Position numbers and translations under genes: made by a program
Shown: positions 44,100-51,917 of the stretch, piece by piece
Numbering within the stretch: the first letter of the stretch is position 1
Layout of the letters: each line of letters begins with the position of its first letter
NCBI RefSeq assembly: GCF_900104025.1
Contig: NZ_FNIQ01000005.1
Location: forward strand, 62,001-126,000
Source of the DNA: Geodermatophilus sp. DSM 45219
GTDB taxonomy: Bacteria > Actinomycetota > Actinomycetes > Mycobacteriales > Geodermatophilaceae
DNA: 64,000 nt
Direction: 5' to 3'
The notes under the pieces: model-generated
What the model was told of the DNA's origin: nothing
The model's database searches: none
Seen by the model: only the letters and a program-made list of their open reading frames with translations

Positions 44100-44175
44100 G
44101 CGAGCTCGCGAGCTCACGCAGGGACGGAGCACGGCCCGGCGCGGATCCGACGAGCGCCAGCGAGGTGGACCCGTG
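44097..44175 (+). repeat. Family-2 repeat, copy C, between pssA and the GNAT gene
   Basis: From the pssA TGA to the next GTG: TGAGCGAGCTCGCGAG, GGAGCACGGCCCGG and GACGAGCGCCAGCGAGGTGG then ACCCGTGACG. It aligns with the lysA-hom spacer (copy A) including both the stop and the start codon, and supplies the GAGGTGG ribosome binding site. Confidence 0.65.
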
Positions 44176-44670
44176 ACGGTGCGGCCGATCCGCCCGGACG
44201 ACGTCCCCGCCGTGGTGGGTCTGGTCCGCGAGCTGGCCGAGTACGAGGAGGCCCCGGACGAGGCTCGGATGACCGAGGAGCAGCTGCACGCGGCGCTGTT
44301 CGGCGACTCCCCCGCGCTGTTCGGCCACGTCGCCGTCGCCGACGACGGCGTGGCCGGCGGGCAGGTCGTCGGGATGGCCGTGTGGTTCCTCAACTTCTCC
44401 ACCTGGCGCGGCACGCACGGCGTGTACCTCGAGGACCTCTACGTGCAGCCCCAGCACCGGGGCAGCGGGCTGGGCCGCGAGCTGCTGCGCACGCTGGCCG
44501 AGCTCTGCGTGCAGCGCGGCTACCGCCGGCTGGAGTGGTCGGTGCTGGACTGGAACACCCCCTCCATCGACTTCTACCGGGCCGCGGGAGCGGTGCCGAT
44601 GGACGGGTGGACGGTCTTCCGGCTCACCGACGACGCACTCGCGGCCTTCGCCGCCGCCGACCGCCGGTAG
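44173..44670 (+). CDS. GNAT-family N-acetyltransferase, SSAT-like
   Basis: 165-aa acetyltransferase. It resembles the diamine/spermidine N1-acetyltransferase-like group: FLNFSTWRGTHGVYLEDLYV, the acetyl-CoA loop QPQHRGSGLGRELL, and WSVLDWNTPSIDFYRAAGA near the end. Substrate is inferred only at group level (polyamine or amino-acid-like amine). Start GTG 44173 follows a repeat-borne ribosome binding site. Confidence 0.87.
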   Translation: MTVRPIRPDDVPAVVGLVRELAEYEEAPDEARMTEEQLHAALFGDSPALFGHVAVADDGVAGGQVVGMAVWFLNFSTWRGTHGVYLEDLYVQPQHRGSGLGRELLRTLAELCVQRGYRRLEWSVLDWNTPSIDFYRAAGAVPMDGWTVFRLTDDALAAFAAADRR

Positions 44671-44733
44671 CCCCTCGACGGGCGGGTGGCCGGCTGCCAC
44701 GGTGGCGTGCCCGTCCACCGGCCCGGGGTCCCC

Positions 44734-45199
44734 GTGCCACGTCAGCTCTCCGCCGCCGACCTCGGGTCCGCCCCGGCCCACTGGGTCCCCGGTGAGCTCT
44801 CCACCCTGCTGGCCACGGCAGAGCAGACCGGCGGTGCCTCCGGTCCCGCCGGGGAGCCGCTCCCGCGGCGCGGAGCCGCCGCCGCACGTGCACCACCGGG
44901 AGGACGGGTCGTTCCGCGTCCACGGGTCACCCACCGTCCGGATCGGTGACGTGGTCCTCCGCGCGGGACCCGGGTCGTCCACCCACTGCCCGAGGGACGT
45001 CCCCCGCCTGTTGACGGTCGAGTCCGACGCGGTGCGGGTGCTCACCCCCGTGCACCGGGGGCTGGAGTCGTTCCTCGTCGAACTCGGCCGGCCGGCACGC
45101 AGCCGGACGGTCCCGGTCGGTGAGCTGGAACCCGGGACCCGACGGGTCGCCACCCCGGCCCGGCACTACGGTGCGGAGGTGCTGACCACCTGGCCCTGA
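44734..45199 (+). pseudogene. Frame-shifted cupin-domain gene
   Basis: From GTG 44734 the first frame gives VPRQLSAADLGSAPAHWVPG and LSTLLATAEQTGGA, the usual lead-in of a small cupin. The rest of the domain continues in the +1-shifted frame: EPPPHVHHREDGSFRVHG, VRIGDVVLRAGPGSSTHCP, then GLESFLVELGRPARS to the TGA at 45197. The switch lies between about 44835 and 44885. The metal-ligand HVHHRE is kept, but the later His of the second cupin motif is altered. It is likely a decayed gene; a sequencing error is the alternative. Confidence 0.7.
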
Positions 45200-45217
45200 G
45201 ATCCCGAGGACGTGCGA

Positions 45218-46000
45218 GTGACGATCGACCGCAAGCCGGCCGAGTGCTGGTTGACCGACATGGACGGCGTGCTGGTGCACGAGGGCCAGGCCCTGCCGGG
45301 TGCCGCGGACTTCCTGGAGCGGCTGACCGAGGCCGGGCGGCGCTTCCTCGTCCTCACCAACAACTCGATCTTCACCCCGCGCGACCTCGCCGCGCGGCTG
45401 GCGCGGTCGGGCCTGCAGGTGCCCGAGGCGTCCATCTGGACCTCGGCGCTGGCGACCGCGGACTTCCTGTCCACCCAGCTGCCGAACGGCTCGGCCTACG
45501 TCATCGGCGAGGCGGGCCTGACCACGGCGCTCTACGAGGCCGGCTACACGCTCACCGACACCGACCCGGACTACGTCGTCCTCGGGGAGACGCGCACGTA
45601 CTCGTTCGAGGCGATCACCCGGGCGATCCGGCTGGTCGGTGCGGGAGCGCGGTTCATCGCGACCAACCCCGACGTCACCGGCCCCTCCCCCGAGGGCCCG
45701 CTGCCGGCGACCGGGTCCGTGGCGGCGATGATCACCCGCGCGACCGGCTCGGAGCCCTACTTCGTCGGCAAGCCGAACCCGATGATGTTCCGCAGCGCCA
45801 TGAACCGGATCGAGGCGCACTCGGAGTCCACGGTGATGATCGGCGACCGGATGGACACCGACGTGGTCGCCGGCATCGAGGCCGGCCTCGACACGATCCT
45901 GGTGCTCACCGGCTCGACGCGGGCCGCCGACGTCGCGCGCTTCCCCTTCCGGCCCGGCCGGGTGCTGGACTCGATCGCCGACGTCGTCGAGCTGGTCTGA
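45218..46000 (+). CDS. HAD-IIA family phosphatase (NagD-like)
   Basis: 260-aa haloacid-dehalogenase phosphatase. Motif I is LTDMDGVLVHEG, motif II FLVLTNNS, motif III the Lys of VGKPNPMMFRSAMN, and motif IV MIGDRMDTDVVAGIEAG, with a IIA-type cap. NagD/4-nitrophenylphosphatase-like enzymes act on nucleotide or sugar phosphates; the substrate is unknown. I prefer GTG 45218 since GAGGA lies 7 nt upstream; the GTG 6 nt earlier is too close to it. It is followed immediately by a nested repeat. Confidence 0.9.
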   Translation: MTIDRKPAECWLTDMDGVLVHEGQALPGAADFLERLTEAGRRFLVLTNNSIFTPRDLAARLARSGLQVPEASIWTSALATADFLSTQLPNGSAYVIGEAGLTTALYEAGYTLTDTDPDYVVLGETRTYSFEAITRAIRLVGAGARFIATNPDVTGPSPEGPLPATGSVAAMITRATGSEPYFVGKPNPMMFRSAMNRIEAHSESTVMIGDRMDTDVVAGIEAGLDTILVLTGSTRAADVARFPFRPGRVLDSIADVVELV

Positions 46001-46115
46001 AGGAGGACCACCCTTCCCCCCGCACCTCGGAGGAGGACCCCGTCCTCCTCACCGCTCGCAGGCTCGCGGCGAGCCTCTGAACGGGGCCGGCGGGTCCCTG
46101 GAGGGTGGCCGTTCC
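46001..46115 (+). repeat. Nested pair of family-1 palindromic elements
   Basis: An outer element is split. Its left part (about 46001-46029, GAGGACCACCCTTCCCCCC) and right part (about 46089-46115, GGTCCCTGGAGGGTGG then CCGTTCC) match the simple copy after tsaC. A complete second element (about 46030-46088, GGACCCCGTCCTCC to GAACGGGGCC) sits in the tip of the outer one. It directly follows the HAD gene stop. Confidence 0.8.
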
Positions 46116-46127
46116 CTCACCTCCGGT

Positions 46128-46610
46128 TCAGCGCTCGAGGAACGCCAGCCGGGCCTCGGGCGTGGCCAGCAGGTACAGCTCGGTGGCCACCAGCACCAGG
46201 ATCGGGACGCCGACCCACGCGCCACCCCACTCGAACGCCGAGTACCAGCCGAGCAGGCCCAGCAGCAGCTGCAGGAAGACCACGGGGCCCCGCGACCACG
46301 GCGAGACCCGCCACAGGCCCGCGGCCGCGGCGCCCAGCAGGACGGCGAAGAAGCTGACGTAGACGACCTCGGCGAGCGCGCGGGAGGTGCTGTCCGGGGT
46401 CGAGGTGAAGGTCAGGAAGAGCAACCAGAGCGCGACCAGCGCCAGCCCGGCCGCCTCCACCCCCGCGACCAGCGCGGCCCGGCGCAGGGCGGGCGGCGCG
46501 GCCGGCCGGTCCTGCTGCGGACGAGGGCTGGCGGGCTCCGCGGCACCCCCGAGCAGCCGTTCGGCCCGTCGTCGATCGCGCGGCGGCCTGGCTCCGGGCT
46601 GCTCGGTCAC
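46128..46610 (-). CDS. Hypothetical four-helix membrane protein
   Basis: 160-aa protein with an Arg/Pro-rich cytoplasmic head (about 1-40) and four hydrophobic segments (VEAAGLALVALWLLFLTF, VVYVSFFAVLLGAAAAGLW, VVFLQLLLGLLGWYSAF, VGVPILVLVATELYLLATPE). No family is recognised beyond similarity to small actinobacterial membrane proteins of unknown role. It stands alone, convergent with the HAD gene across the nested repeat. Confidence 0.75.
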   Translation of the reverse strand: MTEQPGARPPRDRRRAERLLGGAAEPASPRPQQDRPAAPPALRRAALVAGVEAAGLALVALWLLFLTFTSTPDSTSRALAEVVYVSFFAVLLGAAAAGLWRVSPWSRGPVVFLQLLLGLLGWYSAFEWGGAWVGVPILVLVATELYLLATPEARLAFLER

Positions 46611-46725
46611 GCCCGGGAGGGTACGCGCCGGGCACCCTGCGGGCCCTCGTCCCGCCGGGCCCCGTACCGGGGCACCGGCCGCACGCCCGCGCGTCGGCGG
46701 CGGACGCGCTGGCTAGCCTGGCGGC

Positions 46726-47748
46726 ATGCGTGCGCTCGTGGTGGCCAACCCCGCGGCGACGACGACCAACCGCGCCGTCGGTGACCGGGTGCTCGCGACC
46801 CTCCGCGCCGGCCTGCACGTCGAGATCGCCGAGACCACCCACCGCGGCCACGGCAGCGAGCTGGCCCGCAAGGCCTGCGCCGAGGGAGTCGACGTGGTCC
46901 TCGCCCTGGGCGGGGACGGCACGGTCAACGAGGTGGTCAACGGCCTGCTGCACGACGGCCCCGGTGAGCACGTCCCGCCGTTGGCGGTGGTCCCGGGCGG
47001 CTCGACGAACGTCTTCTCCCGCGCTCTCGGCCGCTCCCGGGACCCGGTGGCCGCCGCGGAGGAGGTCCTGGCCTCGCTGCGCGCCGGCCGCACCCGGCGG
47101 ATCTCGCTCGGCACGGCGAGTGTCCGCGGTGCCACCACGGCACCGACCCGGCTACCCGATCCCGGCATGGCGCAGGCCGCGGCCGACGCCGGAGCCGCGG
47201 CCCACCCGGAGTGGTCCGAGCCGCGCTGGTTCGTCTTCTCCGCCGGCCTGGGCTTCGACGCCGACGTCATCGGCCGGGTGGAGGCCCACCGCGCCCGCGG
47301 CCGCCGCTCCACCGGCCTGCTCTACGTCCAGGAGGCGACCAGCGCCTTCGTGCTCGGCCGCGAGCGCCGGGACCCGGCGATGTCGGTGCAGCTGCCCGGC
47401 GGCCCGCCGCTGGACGGGCTCTTCCTGTGCCTGGTCTCGAACGTCTCGCCGTGGACCTACCTGGGCGCCCGAGCGGTCAACCCCACCCCGGACGCCACCT
47501 TCGACGGCGGCCTCGACGTCTTCGCCCTGGGCCCTACGGGCATCGTCCGGATGCTGCGCCACGTGCGGGAGGTCTTCGCCCCGCGGCCCGACCTGCGCGG
47601 TCGGGGCGTGCACCGCTGGCACGACCTGGACGGGCTGGCGCTCACCGCCCGCCGACCGCAGGGGTGGCAGCTCGACGGCGACCACCTGGGGACGGCGACC
47701 GGTCTGCGGGTGCGCAGCGTGCCGTCCGCCCTCACCGTCGTCGTCTGA
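46726..47748 (+). CDS. Diacylglycerol kinase-like lipid kinase
   Basis: 340-aa protein with the DAGK catalytic domain: VVANPAATTTNRAVGD, the GGDGT nucleotide motif at residues 62-66, and PGGSTNVFSRALG. The C-terminal beta domain ends WQLDGDHLGTATGLRVRSVP. It could phosphorylate diacylglycerol, ceramide or a related lipid. TAGCCT ends 6 nt before the ATG, so the mRNA is probably leaderless. Confidence 0.9.
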   Translation: MRALVVANPAATTTNRAVGDRVLATLRAGLHVEIAETTHRGHGSELARKACAEGVDVVLALGGDGTVNEVVNGLLHDGPGEHVPPLAVVPGGSTNVFSRALGRSRDPVAAAEEVLASLRAGRTRRISLGTASVRGATTAPTRLPDPGMAQAAADAGAAAHPEWSEPRWFVFSAGLGFDADVIGRVEAHRARGRRSTGLLYVQEATSAFVLGRERRDPAMSVQLPGGPPLDGLFLCLVSNVSPWTYLGARAVNPTPDATFDGGLDVFALGPTGIVRMLRHVREVFAPRPDLRGRGVHRWHDLDGLALTARRPQGWQLDGDHLGTATGLRVRSVPSALTVVV

Positions 47749-47847
47749 CGCCCGCGGGAGCATCGCAGCGAGCGAGGAGCGGACCGGCGGCGGAAGGCGA
47801 CCAGCAGGCACCGTCGTCCGACGCCGGCGGGAGCACCGCAGCGAGCG
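47739..47847 (+). repeat. Imperfect direct repeat spanning the 3' end of the lipid kinase gene
   Basis: Two 36-bp copies, 47739-47774 and 47812-47847, differ at three positions and are offset by 73 bp. The first includes the gene's last codons and stop (CGTCGTCTGACG); in the second the stop reads CCG. It looks like a local duplication of the gene end. Confidence 0.6.
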
Positions 47848-47980
47848 CCGGCGGGCGAGGAAGACCGAACGGTTCCGCTATCGGCCCGGTGACCTGCGCT
47901 TTCACGCACGTGGTCGACCGGTTGTCAACGCAGCGCGCGGGATGACCCTCTGGTCGAGTGGCGGCCCTACCATGCCCGTG

Positions 47981-47994
47981 GTGAGCTTGCTCAC
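47981..47994. promoter_or_regulatory. CRP/cAMP-receptor-like palindrome
   Basis: GTGA-GCTTGC-TCAC keeps the two core half-sites of the CRP consensus with the right 6-bp spacing; only the outermost T/A are missing. It lies about 35 bp before TTGACA. whiB1 of M. tuberculosis is a known CRP target. Confidence 0.5.
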
Positions 47995-48022
47995 GAGGGG
48001 TCGACCGATGCCCTCGTTCTGC

Positions 48023-48028
48023 TTGACA
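48023..48028 (+). promoter_or_regulatory. -35-like hexamer of whiB1
   Basis: A perfect TTGACA, rare in this GC-rich DNA. The matching -10 is uncertain (AAACAT, 16-bp spacer), so the transcription start near 48057 is only an estimate. Confidence 0.45.
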
Positions 48029-48193
48029 GGTGTCCTCGCCGTGAAAACATCGCGGGAGGAAAGCAACCTGTCGGTAACACATGCATGAAGTCGCTGTGCC
48101 ATGGCGCTGGTCACCCCGGTGCCGGCCTGCGGATCGGTCCGAGGCCGGCGACGACTGCACCACACCGTAGACGACATCGAGGAGAACACGGCC

Positions 48194-48445
48194 ATGGACT
48201 GGCGCCACCGCGCGCTCTGCCGCGACGAGGACCCGGAGCTGTTCTTCCCCATCGGGACGACCGGCCCCGCCCTCGTGCAGATCGAGCAGGCCAAGGGTGT
48301 GTGCCGGCGCTGCCCCGTCGTCGAGTCGTGCCTGGACTGGGCACTGCGCGCGGGGCAGGACTCCGGCGTCTGGGGTGGGCTGTCCGAGGACGAGCGACGC
48401 GCGCTGAAGCGGCGTCAGGCTCGGACCCGCGTCCGCACCGCCTGA
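48194..48445 (+). CDS. whiB1: WhiB1-type iron-sulfur transcription factor
   Basis: 83-aa Wbl protein whose cysteines C9, C37, C40 and C46 hold a nitric-oxide-sensitive [4Fe-4S] cluster. It has the GVWGG turn and the basic DNA-contacting tail ERRALKRRQARTRVRT. The start MDWRHRALC and spacing match WhiB1 of M. tuberculosis, an essential regulator that binds the sigma-A C-terminus. It is convergent with pdtaS across a shared terminator, the same order as Rv3219-Rv3220c. Confidence 0.95.
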   Translation: MDWRHRALCRDEDPELFFPIGTTGPALVQIEQAKGVCRRCPVVESCLDWALRAGQDSGVWGGLSEDERRALKRRQARTRVRTA

Positions 48446-48465
48446 GCACACCGCACCACTGCACC

Positions 48466-48507
48466 GCAGCGAGGCCGGTCCGGAGCCCTCCGGACCGGCC
48501 TCGCTGC
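48466..48507. terminator. Bidirectional terminator between whiB1 and pdtaS
   Basis: A perfect 19-bp stem, GCAGCGAGGCCGGTCCGGA and its complement, around the loop GCCC. It sits between two convergent genes and can end both. Confidence 0.9.
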
Positions 48508-48518
48508 GTCATGCGGTC

Positions 48519-50015
48519 CTAACGGCGGAGTCTCCCCGCCCCGGGCAGCGTGAGGACCACCTCGGTGCCGCTGCGGCCGTCCGCGGGCCGGGACGGCGGG
48601 CTCGTCATGGCCAGGCTCCCCCCGAGCTCGCTGTCGACCAGCGTGCGCACGATCTGCAGGCCGAGCCCGTCGCCGGTGGACGGGTCGAAGCCCTCCGGCA
48701 GCCCCCGGCCGTCGTCGAGAACCCGGACGACGAGGTCGTCGCCGTCCCGCTCGGCCACCAGCTCGATGCTGCCCGGGGTGCCGTCGGGGAACGCGTGCTC
48801 CGCGGCGTTGTGCAGCAGCTCGGTGACCACGAGCACCAGCGGGGTCGCGGCCACCGCCGGCAGCTCGCCGAACTGGCCCACCCGCCGGGTCCGGGCCGCC
48901 GGCCCCACCGAGGTCAGGTCGCCCAGCATCGGCAGCACCCGGTCCAGCACGTCGTCGACGTCGACCACGTCCTCGCGGCTGCCGGCCAGCGTCTCGTGCA
49001 CCACCGCGATCGAGGACACCCGCCGCACCGACTCCTCCAGCGCCTCGCGCGCCGCGGGCTCGGTCATCCGGCGCGCCTGCAGCCGCAGCAGCGCGGCGAC
49101 CGTCTGCAGGTTGTTCTTCACCCGGTGGTGGATCTCCCGGATGGTGGCGTCCTTGGTCAGCAGCGCGCGGTCCCGCCGGCGGACGTCGGTCACGTCGCGC
49201 ACCAGCACGAGCGCGCCCTCCTCGGCCCCGGGCGGCTGCAGCGGCAGCGCACGCAGCAGCAGGGTCGCCGCCAGGCACTCGACGTCCGTCGGGTCGGGGA
49301 ACCGCCCGGCCACCGCGGCCCGGATGCCGGCCGCGACCGCCTCCCCCGCCACCCGGTCGGCCGCGGCGTCGCGGGTCAGCTGGGCCAGGTCCGCGCCGAC
49401 GACGTCCCCGGTGACCCCCAGCCGGCGGTAGGCCGACAGGGCGTTCGGGCTGGCGTAGACGGCGCGGCCGTCGGCGTCCAGCCGCACCAGCCCGTCGCCC
49501 ACGCGCGGGCTCAGCTCGCCGTCCAGCGGCTTCTGCGGGGGGAAGGTGCCGGCCGAGACCATGAGGCAGAGGTCGGCGGCGATGTCGAGGTAGGTCAGCT
49601 CCAGGGTGGACGGCGACCGGGTCACCGCCAGGTTGGTGTCGCGGGCCAGGACGGCGACGACGACGCCGTCGTGGCGCACCGGCACGACCTCCCGGCGCCG
49701 CGGGGTGGCGCCCGACCAGTCCGGCTCCCCCTCGGTGACCGGCCGGCCCTCGCGGTGCGCGACCACGAACGGCTCGGCGGCCCGGCCCGCCATCTCCGAG
49801 CCGACGAGGTCCTCGGGCTGGCTGGTGGGCGCGGTGAGCGGCCGCACCTGGGCCACGCACCACCAGGCACCGGTGTTCAACGGCACCCACAGGGTCAGGT
49901 CGGCGAACGACAGGTCGGCCAGCAGCTGCCAGTCGGCCACCAGCCGGCGGGCGTGGTCGACCTGGGCCGGCGCGGACGCCGAGCCGCGGGTGAGACGGTC
50001 GGAGAGGCTGTTCAT
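48519..50015 (-). CDS. pdtaS: Sensor histidine kinase PdtaS
   Basis: 498-aa cytosolic kinase: an N-terminal GAF-type domain (about 20-160), a PAS-type domain (about 165-280), then a HisKA_2 dimerisation domain with tandem His296-His297 in IREIHHRVKNNLQTVAALL and an HATPase with ELLHNAAEHAF and DDGRGLPEGFD. This is the PdtaS of the PdtaS-PdtaR system, whose response regulator is an RNA-binding ANTAR protein; pdtaR is not in the window. ATG 50015 (MNSLSDRL) is the start. Place next to whiB1 matches Rv3220c. Confidence 0.93.
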   Translation of the reverse strand: MNSLSDRLTRGSASAPAQVDHARRLVADWQLLADLSFADLTLWVPLNTGAWWCVAQVRPLTAPTSQPEDLVGSEMAGRAAEPFVVAHREGRPVTEGEPDWSGATPRRREVVPVRHDGVVVAVLARDTNLAVTRSPSTLELTYLDIAADLCLMVSAGTFPPQKPLDGELSPRVGDGLVRLDADGRAVYASPNALSAYRRLGVTGDVVGADLAQLTRDAAADRVAGEAVAAGIRAAVAGRFPDPTDVECLAATLLLRALPLQPPGAEEGALVLVRDVTDVRRRDRALLTKDATIREIHHRVKNNLQTVAALLRLQARRMTEPAAREALEESVRRVSSIAVVHETLAGSREDVVDVDDVLDRVLPMLGDLTSVGPAARTRRVGQFGELPAVAATPLVLVVTELLHNAAEHAFPDGTPGSIELVAERDGDDLVVRVLDDGRGLPEGFDPSTGDGLGLQIVRTLVDSELGGSLAMTSPPSRPADGRSGTEVVLTLPGAGRLRR

Positions 50016-50057
50016 GGTGTCCCGAGCGTATGACCGGCCCTGCCTACGCTGGCCGAC

Positions 50058-50564
50058 GTGTCCTCGACCCCCGACGCACCCGTCCTGACCGTCGACGCCG
50101 CCCGTCCCGGCGACTTCGCGCGCATCGGGCAGCTCACGTCCGACGTGTACGTGGGCGGTGGGCTGGCCGCGCCGGAGTACGGCGAGCAACTGCGGGACGT
50201 CGCCGCGCGGGCCGACCGGGCCGAGCTGCTCGTCGTCCGGGACGACGCCGGCCGCGTGGTCGGCAGCGTGGCGCTGGTGCTGGCCGGCGACTTCGGCGAG
50301 GTGACCGAGTCCGACGACGAGGCGGCGTTCCGGATGCTCGTCGTCGACCCGGCCGTGCAGGGCCGCGGGATCGGGGAGCTGCTGGTGACCACCTGCCTGG
50401 AGCGGGCGCGGGCGGCCGGGAAGCGGCGGGTGGTGCTGTCGACCGACCGGCGGATGACCATGGCGCAGCGGCTCTACGAGCGGCTCGGCTTCCGCCGGCT
50501 CGCGGAGCGGGACTGGAGCCCCAGGCCCGGCATCGACCTGGTGGTCTACGCCCTCGAGCTCTGA
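50058..50564 (+). CDS. GNAT-family N-acetyltransferase
   Basis: 168-aa acetyltransferase with the acetyl-CoA loop VVDPAVQGRGIGELLVTTCL and RLYERLGFRRLAERDW. Substrate unknown. TACGCT ends 7 nt before GTG 50058, so translation is probably leaderless. It is divergent from pdtaS and convergent with the biotinyl protein gene (3-nt gap). Confidence 0.87.
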   Translation: MSSTPDAPVLTVDAARPGDFARIGQLTSDVYVGGGLAAPEYGEQLRDVAARADRAELLVVRDDAGRVVGSVALVLAGDFGEVTESDDEAAFRMLVVDPAVQGRGIGELLVTTCLERARAAGKRRVVLSTDRRMTMAQRLYERLGFRRLAERDWSPRPGIDLVVYALEL

Positions 50565-50567
50565 GCC

Positions 50568-50819
50568 TCAGCCGTCGACGGTGGCGATGAGGTCACCCTC
50601 CTGCAGGACCTCGCCCTCGACGACGTGCAGCTCCCGCACGGTGCCGGCCCGCTCGGTGAGGACGGGGATCTCCATCTTCATCGACTCGAGGATCACCAGG
50701 GTGTCCCCGGCCGACACCTCGCTGCCGGGCTGCACGAGCACCTTCCACACGCTGGACACCATCTCCGCGTGGATCTCCTCGACCGGCACCGGCACCTCCC
50801 TGACTGAGCCGACCCCCAT
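50568..50819 (-). CDS. Biotin carboxyl-carrier-like protein (TB7.3/Rv3221c-like)
   Basis: 83-aa single biotinyl domain. The biotin-accepting Lys is residue 48 in LESMKMEIPVLTE; the fold closes with GEVLQEGDLIATV. It matches the small biotinylated protein Rv3221c and has the same neighbours. A later start (GTG at VREVP, or near VPVEEIHAEM) would be closer to that protein's 71-aa length. The gene just upstream encodes a biotin-carboxylase-like protein without an intact ATP site, so which enzyme carboxylates this carrier is open. Confidence 0.9.
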   Translation of the reverse strand: MGVGSVREVPVPVEEIHAEMVSSVWKVLVQPGSEVSAGDTLVILESMKMEIPVLTERAGTVRELHVVEGEVLQEGDLIATVDG

Positions 50820-50876
50820 CCTGGCACGGCGAGGCGGGCGGGCCGGCCGCCTCCAGGACGTTGCGGGGCCGCTTCC

Positions 50877-51917
50877 TCACGCCCCCGGCGCAGGACTCCC
50901 CGCAGCGAGCCGCTCCAGGACGGCGCGGACGTCGGGCCCGTCGTGCGGCACGCCGACCTCCGGCAGCCCGCGGAGGACCTCGCCGGCGGCGCGGGCGGCG
51001 GTCGCGGTGTCGGCGGCTCCCGCGCTGACGGTGGCCAGCAGCGCGTCGTACCAGCGGTCCAGCCGGTCCCCGGGGTCGTAGCCGCTCACCGCCACGACCT
51101 CGGCGCCCGGTGCGACCGTGTGCCGGCCCGACCGCGGCAGCTGCCCGGTGACCCGACCGCCCTGCCCGGGTGGGAGGGTCGAGCGCAGCTGGACGGTGAC
51201 CGCCCGGCGCGGCGGCACGCCGGACCCGGCATCGGCGGCCGGGCCGCCGGCGGCGCTGCGCAGGGCGAGCTCGACGGCGTCCACACCGTGGGCCCGCTCG
51301 AGCACCGTCATGTCCAGGGAGAAGCCGGCCGCGACCTCGCCGAGCTCGCCGTCCGGGGCGATGCCCACGGTGACCAGGCCGCGCCAGCCGACCTCCGGCA
51401 GCCGCTTGGCCGCCGGCGGCAGCTCGACCGGCTCGTCCGGTGTCCAGGACACCCGGGCGATCCCGGCGGCCCGGTCGCGGGACACCGGCGTGGTGCACCG
51501 CAGCCCGCCGTCGGTCACCAGGGCGAGGAAGCCGCGCTCGCTGGCCGGCTCGACGCCGTCCCCGCCGAGGCGCTCCAGCACGGCGGCCGACGGGCCGACC
51601 CAGGTGAGGCCGGCGGCCACCACCGCGCCGGCCAGACGGGCGTTGCCGGCCAGGGCGGGGGGCACCGGGAGGACGGCCTGTACCCCGCTGCGCCGGGCGG
51701 CCTCGACGATGCGGTCGACGGCGAGGTAGGACTCCGCGGCCGGCGCGGGCCCGAGCAGGAGGGCGTCGTCGGCCAGCCGCACGTGCCGGGCCGAGCGGTC
51801 GGCCTCGGAGTGGACGGCGACCGTCTTCACGTCCAGGCGGGAGCAGGCCGCCACCACCGCGCAGGCGGCCGGCCCGCGACCGGCCACGAGCACGCTCTCG
51901 ATCCCGACGTCCGCCAC
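50877..51917 (-). CDS. Biotin-carboxylase-like pseudoenzyme
   Basis: 346-aa protein from GTG 51917. The first 110 residues are a clear biotin carboxylase N-terminal domain (IESVLVAGRGPAACAVVAA, TVAVHSEADRSARHVRLADD, PAPAAESYLAVDRIVEAARR, GLTWVGPSAAVLERLGG). The C-terminal part keeps the end domain (DRWYDALLATVSAG, EVGVPHDGPDVRAVLERL). The ATP-grasp region between them is shortened and lacks the Gly-rich loop, the ECSxQRR block and the EMNxRxQVEH block. It should not carboxylate. It is adjacent to the lone biotinyl protein, suggesting a partner or scaffold role. Confidence 0.75.
   Translation of the reverse strand: MADVGIESVLVAGRGPAACAVVAACSRLDVKTVAVHSEADRSARHVRLADDALLLGPAPAAESYLAVDRIVEAARRSGVQAVLPVPPALAGNARLAGAVVAAGLTWVGPSAAVLERLGGDGVEPASERGFLALVTDGGLRCTTPVSRDRAAGIARVSWTPDEPVELPPAAKRLPEVGWRGLVTVGIAPDGELGEVAAGFSLDMTVLERAHGVDAVELALRSAAGGPAADAGSGVPPRRAVTVQLRSTLPPGQGGRVTGQLPRSGRHTVAPGAEVVAVSGYDPGDRLDRWYDALLATVSAGAADTATAARAAGEVLRGLPEVGVPHDGPDVRAVLERLAAGSPAPGA

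Larger units (their letters stand above)
47749..48193 (+). promoter_or_regulatory. 445-bp non-coding region upstream of whiB1
   Basis: The longest gene-free stretch in the window. It holds the direct repeat, a CRP-like palindrome (47981-47994), a -35-like TTGACA (48023-48028) and a leader of roughly 135 nt before the whiB1 ATG. I see no convincing ORF. AAACAT at 48045-48050 could be a weak -10. Confidence 0.55.
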
